DNA of 53,660 bases from Funneliformis mosseae. Its lineage: Eukaryota; Glomeromycota; Glomeromycetes; Glomerales; Glomeraceae. The notes beneath the pieces are model-generated. The model had not been told where the DNA came from, did not search any database, and saw only the letters and a program-made list of their open reading frames with translations. Below, in pieces: positions 46,089 through 53,660 of the stretch (positions are counted from its first letter, which is position 1; every line of letters begins with the position of its first letter). The stretch is from positions 1 to 53,660 of the forward strand of contig CAJVPP010000062.1 in the NCBI GenBank assembly GCA_910592005.1, given 5' to 3'. The position numbers and the translations under genes are program-made.

Positions 46089-47088
46089 TAATTAGTAAAT
46101 ATTTTTATTATATACAATTAATACTTTATAATAAATATATACAATTAATATTAATAAACATTTTAAAGTTATATACAATTAAAAAAATAATTAAATTAAA
46201 TTAAATTATGCAAATACTTACTAGTTGAAATAGTTCAAATCATCTAGAAATCAGATGGCTGAATTTAGGCTGATTTTGATATTATTTATTTATTAGTATT
46301 TTTTTCTGATTATTCAAATCAATACTAATCAACTCTGATCAGATAAAACAATTTGATATTATTCAGAATCAACTATAATTCAGCTTAAAATTAACCTTAA
46401 TTCAGCTCATTTTGACATCAATTCAGAAGTTTAATTCAATCAAATCAATCTAAAATACTGCTAATTAATTTTAATTAGATAAATAATTTAGCATATTAAA
46501 GAATCATAAATAAGTTTTAAATTTTAGCTTAAATAAATATATAAAATTAGTACATTTTATTTAATTAAATTTATTAAATTTTAAATTTTTTTTATTAATA
46601 ATAATAATCTAATATAAAATTTGTAAAAACATAATAAAAAATATTATCTAAATCTACTGATAAATTTCATAATAAAAAATATAAGTAATAAAAATGTTAA
46701 ATAAATATACAAAATAATAATAAAATAATAAAATATGATTTATTTTTCTTTTAAAATCTTCTAAAATTATCTAAAAGATAATAAATAAAATAATAAAAAT
46801 AGAAAAAAATTAACCTCTAAAATCATTTTAAATAAAATAATAAAATCAACTTTGAAATTGCTTAAAAAAACATAAAGATAATAAGTAAAATAATAAAAAA
46901 AAATAAAAAAATGATTTTTTCATTTCAAATCACCTAAAATTTATTATTTTCTAATTATTTATTATTATCTATTACATAATCTTCATTATTTTAGTAATAA
47001 ATGATATTTACTTTTGATTTTTATAAATTTTTCATTTTCTATCACATATTCTTTATTGTAATATCTAAAGTTAGAAAAATCCTAATAG
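46089..47088. other. AT-rich stretch between transposable elements
   Basis: Very AT-rich with many TAATAAAATAA-type words and CAGCTNATTTTGA-like degenerate repeats (46330-46440 and again about 48540-48690, where TCAATTCAGA and TTAATCAG words recur). No gene is seen. Confidence 0.4.
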
Positions 47089-47096
47089 GTTTTAAT

Positions 47097-47735
47097 TAGA
47101 GTTCTAGATAAGTCGAGTTAACTCACGAGTCAGATAAGTCAAGTTGAGTTTAAATCAAGTCAAATTTATGTTTTTTGATTCGATTATTTATGAGTCAAGC
47201 CAAATTCAAGTCGAGTTAAATATTTAACTCGATTCAATTTAAACTTGACTTGATTTGAGTTGACTTGAGTTAACTTGAACAATGATGAATCGTTCAACTT
47301 GAACAATTTTTTTATTGTTCAAGAAGAACAATGATGAATCATTTGATTTAAACAAATTTTTTATTATTCAAGAAGAACAATGATAAATCGTTCGATTTGA
47401 ACAATTTTTTTATTGTTTAAGAAGAACGATGATGAATCATTCGACTTGAACAATTTTTTTATTATTCAAGAAGAACGATGATGAATCGTTCGACTTGAAC
47501 GATTTTTTTTATCGTTCAAGAAGAATAATGACAAATCATTTGCTCTTCTCTCCTCTTCCCCTTTCTCCCCTTCTGATCTTTTTATTTTTTTTTATTATTT
47601 TTTTTCAAAATCGAATTGAGTTAAAATCGAGTTGAGTCAAATTGAGTTGAGTTTAAATTTATATAATTTGAATTAAATCAAAATGAAAGATTTTATAAAA
47701 TAAATTTAACTCAATTCAACTCATTCAGAACTCTA
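47097..47735. mobile_element. hAT-like non-autonomous element 2 (639 bp) with 8-bp TSD and 49-bp tandem repeats
   Basis: Ends TAGAGTTCT and its inverse AGAACTCTA, flanked by the identical 8-mer GTTTTAAT at 47089-47096 and 47736-47743. The arms are filled with AAGTCGAGTT / AACTCGACTT-type words in both orientations. The centre (47281-47527) is about five tandem copies of a 49-bp unit (AATGATGAATCGTTCAACTT..), the reverse complement of the unit inside element 1. No transposase is present. Confidence 0.85.
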
Positions 47736-47743
47736 GTTTTAAT

Positions 47744-50700
47744 TGGTCTTAAAAAAATTATTAAGTTTTTAAAGAAAAATTTTCTTAAATAATATTTTAT
47801 AATAATTTTTTAATCAAAATTACTTATTAAAATAAATTAAAATTTTCTTTAAAATTTAAATTTTTTTAAAAAAATATTAAATTAGAACTTAAATCTTAAG
47901 ATCATATCCTGAATTAAATATATTTCTAATTTTTAAATGGTTTTTTATATTAAATTGATAAATAAATTTATTATTAAAGAATCTAATTAATAATATATAA
48001 ATAAAAATTTTTTTTAAATCTTTTAAGATCAATTAAGACTTATTAAAACTTTACTAATTCTAGTAATATTCATTTTAATTTTAATATTATAATATTAAAA
48101 TGATTTTTATATGATTATTTTAAACTATTAATAAAATATGATTAGTTATAATACTATAAATTATTATTATAATTTCATTTTGTTATATTTTAAATAATGA
48201 TACAATACTAGATTTTAATATAAATAATAGAAAATTTTTAAAATAAGAAGAATATAAGTAAAATATATTAAATAAATTTGAAAAATGTTAAATTAGATAA
48301 AAATAATAAACTTCAGCTGATTATTATAAATAATTAATTATAGTAATAATAAATTTTTCATGATTTCTTTATCTATTTTGCTAATTTCTGATAAATAGTA
48401 TTAATAATTACTAAGCATTATTGATCAAAATAATTTAAATTAACTAAAAATTATATAATTAAATTTAAGTTGATTTAACGTTAATACTATTTACAGTTAA
48501 TTAATTATATCTTTTAATTGTTTAAATTACTGCTGATCAACTTTAATTAGATAAGACAATTAGCATCAATTCAGAGTTTAAATTCAATTATAAATCAACC
48601 TAAAATATCATTGATTAACTTTAATCAAAAAAATAATTTAGCATTAATTCAAAATTTAAACATCATAAATTAGCCTAAAATTGGTCTTAATTTAGTATCA
48701 ATTTAGTTAATAAATATAAAATTAATACAAAAATATTAATAAATCTATTAAGTAATTACTTATTAAAAAATATGACAAAAAAATAGAAAACTATATTAAA
48801 AGATAATAAAATAATAATAAAATAATAAAAATATAATCTATTTTCTTTCAAAATCTCCTAAAATTATTTTAAATATTTATTATTATAACATTATTATTAT
48901 CATAAAAAAAAAATAAATAAGATAAATAAAAAATAGAAATTAATCTTAAAATCATTTAAAAAAAAATAATAAATAAAATAGAAAAAAATTAATTATTATT
49001 CACTTTAAATAACATAAAATTTATTATTTTTTAATTATTTACCATAATCTATTATATTATCTTTATTATTTTAGTAGCAGATGATACTTTCCTTCTAATT
49101 TTTGTAAATTTTTTATTTTTGTTACATATTCTTTTATAGTAATGCTATTTTAATTTTAATATTATAAATTATATTAGATTAAAATTATTTTAAAATATTG
49201 CAGAATGTAGCTAATTATAACAGGATTCTAAAATCTCTTATCTTTTCAACCATTTTACAAGCAAATTTACCTGCAATTTTATTTAATAAAAAAATTATTT
49301 ATAAATATTTTTAAATATTTTAAAATAATTTATTTAAAAATTAATATTTTTATAATAAATTTTATAATATTTTTTAAGTAAAATTCAAAAAAAAATGTAA
49401 TTAATTAATAATATTTAAAGATAAATATATAATAAGTTATTATGAAAAAAAAGTTAAAATTTTAACTTATATATCTTGCTATCTATTAATCTCAGAAATA
49501 TGAAAAATATAATCATTTAATAGATCTTAATAAGATAAATTTAATAAACTAAACTTTATTTTTTGTAATTATTTTATTTTTAAAGACGCGATGATGCAAT
49601 ATTTTATTATAAAAATCAGTTTCAGTATAGCATATATGAAAATTCCAAAACAGGTACATGCCTAATATTTATTACTATAAACTAGCTTCTACTAGACTAA
49701 CCAATTGTCCTGTCTAATTCTGATTGTAAAGATTTACTGAACAATTATCAATACTAAACTAATTAAAAGAATTGTTAGAGCAACTAGCTATCACCTGTCT
49801 AAGAAGAGAGACTAATGTCGACTATGTTTATAAGAGTTATTAATTAAAGTAATATGATCTAGGGTGTCTATATTGTTAGCAAATAAAGAGGTAAAGAAAC
49901 AATAGAAAAAGTAATATTAGATGTAGCAAAATTGCTTTTATTCTGTCACTTTATTATGTGTAAGGATCTTTCTTTGTCTAAAATTAAAACACATTTAGTT
50001 TTTCATATATTATTATAAGTTTGAATGAAAATAAAATCAAAAAAAAGAGGAAAGGATAGATGAAGTTATAAAGAAAGATTTGGTGAATATTATTAAGATT
50101 GATGATAAAGTAGTAGGAACAATGCCTTTGATAATGTTAATAAAAGAGAAATTATGTGAATTTGCTTGTAGTGACTATATTGAATATGAGGGGTTTAAAA
50201 GATTATTAATATTATCTGCAAATACAGATTTGAAGGTATAAATGAATAATTGTAGCTTTAAGTGAGCTATAGATTCAAAGATCAGGGATCGCATATATTG
50301 TTTGATAGTAGGACAAAACTAGAGATAGTTGAAGTCTTTGTTGTAGTTATTATAGCGATAATATTTTCAGAATAATAAATATAATTAAAGTTGAGTGGCT
50401 TTCATAAATTAAATTATCAGAAGCTGTTCAAGGAAAAATTTAAGTTTTCTACTATAACTTCTTATTTCAGCAAAGGATGTAATAGATGCTGATCCAGTTT
50501 GAATAAAGTGAAAAGTTAAAATCTAATTTACTTGTAAATATTGATACTTAGTGTTATATTTAAGGTGATAATAGTTAGAGAAATATTTAGTATTAGTATA
50601 ATATTTTAAAAAGGAACGTAAAGGACAATATATAGGCATATTATTAAATATAGGTATATAATTAATGAAAGGAATATGATTAAGGATAAAGTTAAAGAAG

Positions 50701-52425
50701 GAAAAAGGAGAAAAGATTTTGTTAAATGATCAGCCTTGTCATTATATGGATCATTAGAGTGAGCAGTAACTTTAAAAAAAGTGATAGTTATTTGTAGTTC
50801 CTCAATAACTTTAAAAATAATTGACTAAAAAAATGTAAAAAAGAACTTTGAACATAAGTGAGAGGTATTGTATTGCATTTGATTTAACTATATAATTATA
50901 TGTATAGATAAGAGCTAAATTGTGTGAACAGAAATTAAGAAAGATAAAAGACAAATTAAAAAGACTAAGAGGAGAGCAAATATTTCAGTATTAGTAGAAT
51001 TATCCTAGATAACAGGGACAGCAGCTGAGAATTTTATGTCTAAAGAATTATATATCAAACAAAATGCAGAACTTAAATATGATGTAAGAGGTAAAGAGAT
51101 GAATTTGTGAGATCCATCTGTGTAAAATGTAAGAGATCATTCATTTTAAAAAGCATGTAAAAAAATATGTTAATGTGGTAATAATATTAAAAGTAGTATC
51201 TTTTGCATTAGTATCATATGATTAGCTAGGTTCGTTTACATTATTTTTAATTTGATTAGCCCAAGAGAGTTATTTGTTCTTTTCTTTGTCAGTAGTAGAT
51301 GTAGATGAAAATTAACTAATATTATTTGTTGTGTTCTTTGCATGTATAGAATCATTTATACTAGATCCTTATAGTGAAGAAAGTGAAGTTTACTTAATAA
51401 CATCTATTTTCATTTTATAAACTTCAAAGTCTTCAAAAATAAAGTTATTTTGAGTAACGTAGGAGTGATTTGCATAATATTTAGTATTAGTTAAGTTGTA
51501 TTTAGAATTCTATAACTGTTAAAGTGATATTAAGTTTTGGAGTTTCAATTTTTTGTCTTTTTATAGTTTTAGTAACTATATCTTCATTTTTATTCTTTCT
51601 GTATTCGTTAAAGAATAAAGTACTAAGCTCTTAACTGTTATCCAAAGAGTTTGAGATAGTTTTACTGTAGAGTTCAAGTTTTTTTCTATATATACTCTAT
51701 CTTCTAGTTATTGGAGACATTTAGTCAAAAAGATTGGTGAAAAGAGTTTTTTTTTTTTGTAATTATTAGATAATAAATTATTTTAAAAAATTAAAAATTT
51801 GAAAAATGAATATATATTAACAATAATTAATTTTAAAAATTTAAAAATACTATTATTAGATGGATCTTAATTAACAAATCTAATAAACTTTATTTTATTT
51901 TTTTATAACACTAAATATTAAAATATAATAATTTTTTTACAATATTTTATAGCCAATTTATACCTACGTTTTAAGTAATATAATTTAGAATAAAATTTAT
52001 ATAGAGTTTATATGTAAATTTTGATCAGAATTGCATATTATAGAAGGATTTTTAAAATTTATTATCCTATATATTTCAAATTTTAAATTAATTAGTGATT
52101 AGATTTTAGCTATCTTAGATTTATTAAAATTGTCTTGATAAAAAAAATCTAATAATAGTAAAATTATAATTCTAGTATTTATATTAATTAAATTATTGTA
52201 AAAAATACACATTATTTATAAGTTAAATAAAGATATTTAGAATTCTATCATAATGCTATAAATCATTATTGTATTTTTATCTTATAATATAAAACAATAA
52301 TGCAATACTAAAATCAAGTACAGATTGAAGAAAATATTTTAGTTAAAAGAAAAAAATAAGAAAGAATGTTAGTAAATATACTATTATACTAATTTTTTTA
52401 GATTGTAAATAATTAAGTATATAAT
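47744..52425. other. AT-rich region without intact genes
   Basis: A plus-strand phrase at about 50075-50240 (NIIKIDDKVVGTMPLIMLIK, ending TAA) and scattered coherent pieces up to about 51050 suggest a decayed coding element that I cannot name. 48300-48700 repeats words seen at 46330-46500. Nothing else is recognised. Confidence 0.4.
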
Positions 52426-52515
52426 TGTCTAAAGCGAAGCGAAGGACTATATATTTTTAGACAGTTTATAAAAATTAAGATTACGTAACAATGTCTGGAT
52501 GTCCGCACGCGTCAT
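52426..52515 (+). repeat. GCGAAGCGAAGGAC repeat, copy 1
   Basis: TGTCTAAAGCGAAGCGAAGG, ACTATATAT, then AGATTACGTAACAATGTCTG and GTCCGCACGCGTCA. The same ordered blocks recur at 52980-53150, marking a dispersed repeat whose two copies flank the PIF1-like relic. Confidence 0.65.
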
Positions 52516-52753
52516 ATCTAATTAAAAATTTTGTGCTAATAAAAAAAACATAAATATAAACAAGATAAAAAAAAATAATTTGTAAAAAGTGTTACCAATA
52601 AAAAATAAAGTTACATATGTTACAAATAGTGTTACATATTACAAAGATTTACTTTGAATTTTTTATTTTTTGTTAAAAAAAAATCACAATATTTTTATTA
52701 GAACTTTAGATCTAAGTTTTGGAATAGTATTCTTATACTTTATTATATATGGT

Positions 52754-52979
52754 TTAGTTTCTTGATATCATAGAAATCAAATGTTTTTCTTCATCTAACC
52801 TTTCTTTTAACCTTTTACAATCTTTAATGCACTGAAATCTCTTGAAGTTAAATAGGTTAAAGAGAAGATCTTTGAGGATACGTATTCGAGATGCAGCTAT
52901 AAAAGTAAGACCTGTGGTAAATTTTTTTATCACCGAGATCTACTATGGCTTTTTTTAATGTAAGATCTTGACTTTTATT
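52754..52979 (-). pseudogene. PIF1-like helicase C-terminal relic
   Basis: On the minus strand it reads NKSQDLTLKKAIVDLGDK, then after a one-base shift in an A7 run, FTTGLTFIAASRIRILKDLL and IKDCKRLKERLDEEKHLIS to a TAA at 52754-52756. KSQ, the VDLG word and GLTFIAASR correspond to the last helicase motifs (V and VI) of PIF1 family proteins. The final Arg finger-like SR is kept. Everything upstream of KSQ is replaced at 52979-52980 by the GCGAAG repeat, so this is a truncated, frameshifted fragment. PIF1-like genes in such genomes may be free or Helitron-borne; which applies here cannot be told. Confidence 0.75.
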
Positions 52980-53150
52980 GTCTGGAGCGAAGTGAAGGAC
53001 TATATATTTATCTGGAGCAAAGTGAAGGACTATATATTATTAGGCAGTTTATTAGTCTAGAGCGAAGCAGAAAATTATATATGTTTATGAATCTTAATGA
53101 TATATAAGATTACGTAATAAAGTCTGTTTGTCTGCACGCATCACGTTAAT
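52980..53150 (+). repeat. GCGAAGCGAAGGAC repeat, copy 2 (three tandem units)
   Basis: TCTGGAGCGAAGTGAAGGAC at 52981, TCTGGAGCAAAGTGAAGGAC at 53010 and TCTAGAGCGAAGCAGAAA at about 53055 are tandem variants, followed by AGATTACGTAATAAAGTCTG and GTCTGCACGCATCACG as in copy 1. The first unit starts exactly where the PIF1-like coding relic stops. Confidence 0.65.
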
Positions 53151-53430
53151 TGATTTGTATTTATATTGATAATGAAAAAAAAAATAAAAAATGATAAACT
53201 CATCTGCATGTATTACAGTATTACATCTCTAATACAGTAATGCTAAATGCGGAAAAAAAAATTTTTTTTTAAAAAAAAAAAAATAGAAAGAATTAGAAAA
53301 TTAGAAACATTAGTTATTTTATATCTTTTATTAATGATTTTTAATTTGTAATTTATAAAAATAATTAGTAAAATTTAATATAATGGTATAAAAGTTTTCA
53401 CTCTGGACTTATAACAGTTTCCATTTTCTA

Positions 53431-53660
53431 GTATACAATCATCCCCCTTTATAGTCACCTCCTATATAGTCACTCCTCTCTTTTAGTCACACTGAGGCTC
53501 AATCCCGATTTTTTAAATAATAAAATACCCTCTTTTTAGTCACTATATCATTATAAGCATAATCACACCAACTGTCAGTTCTGGTATCATAGTAAATATA
53601 AGAAAAATACCCTTTGTATAATCACAGGTAAATCATGTGATTTAGTATTAATATAGCATG
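53431..53660. mobile_element. Probable DNA transposon end with TAGTCAC subterminal words, cut by the window edge
   Basis: Starts near GTATACAATCATCCCCCTTT after a TA, then carries TATAGTCACC (about 53450), ATATAGTCACTCC, TTTAGTCACAC and TTTAGTCACT, with AATCACA words beyond. Repeated subterminal words next to a TA and a CCCCC tract fit a Tc1/mariner-pogo-like terminus. The other end is outside the window, so the class is inferred. Confidence 0.4.

Noticed and set aside
47281..47527. 49-bp tandem repeat as a possible CRISPR array
   Set aside because: Units abut without unique spacers, the organism is clearly eukaryotic, and the array sits inside a hAT-like element.

Overview
The window looks like nuclear DNA of an arbuscular mycorrhizal fungus (Glomeromycotina, most like Rhizophagus). 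This is inferred from four things: very AT-rich intergenic DNA, compact genes with many short GT-AG introns, families typical of that lineage (SAM-headed NTPase/nuclease, BTB-BACK), and a dense load of decayed transposons. No database search was possible; gene names rest on reading the spliced translations.

Layout. 1-3620: a decayed pogo/Tigger-type transposase running off the left edge, then a poly(A)-tailed retrocopy with a target-site duplication, then AT-rich filler. 3621-11276: a tight housekeeping island with PEX5 (-), LUC7 (+), COX23 (-), a DUF4743-type Nudix hydrolase (-) and PIH1 (-). 11277-17199: repeat desert with LTR-like and dispersed repeats. 17200-19785: a three-exon SAM / P-loop NTPase / PD-(D/E)xK-like protein resembling Crinkler (CRN) effectors. 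21177-21694: a small hAT-like element. 22847-28240: an orphan membrane protein (-), a BTB-BACK protein (+) and a VAMP7-like longin R-SNARE (-). 32660-34900: an eIF4E2/4EHP-class cap-binding protein with a long RS/KSP-rich N-terminus. 36785-39330: more repeats and a tRNA-like sequence. 40421-42697: a PHO8-type vacuolar alkaline phosphatase (-). 42698-53660: repeats only, including a Harbinger-like MITE, a second hAT-like element sharing a 49-bp tandem repeat with the first, a PIF1-like helicase relic, and a transposon end at the right edge.

The housekeeping genes act in peroxisome import, splicing, cytochrome oxidase assembly, thiamine-derivative clean-up, R2TP/snoRNP assembly, vesicle fusion, translation control and vacuolar phosphate release. 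They are not an operon; they are neighbours in gene islands separated by transposon-derived DNA. The most unusual material is (a) the SAM-headed NTPase/nuclease gene and (b) a set of small elements, two with perfect 8-bp target duplications. Each element is built from its own short word repeated in both orientations, and the two dated by target duplications share an internal 49-bp tandem repeat.
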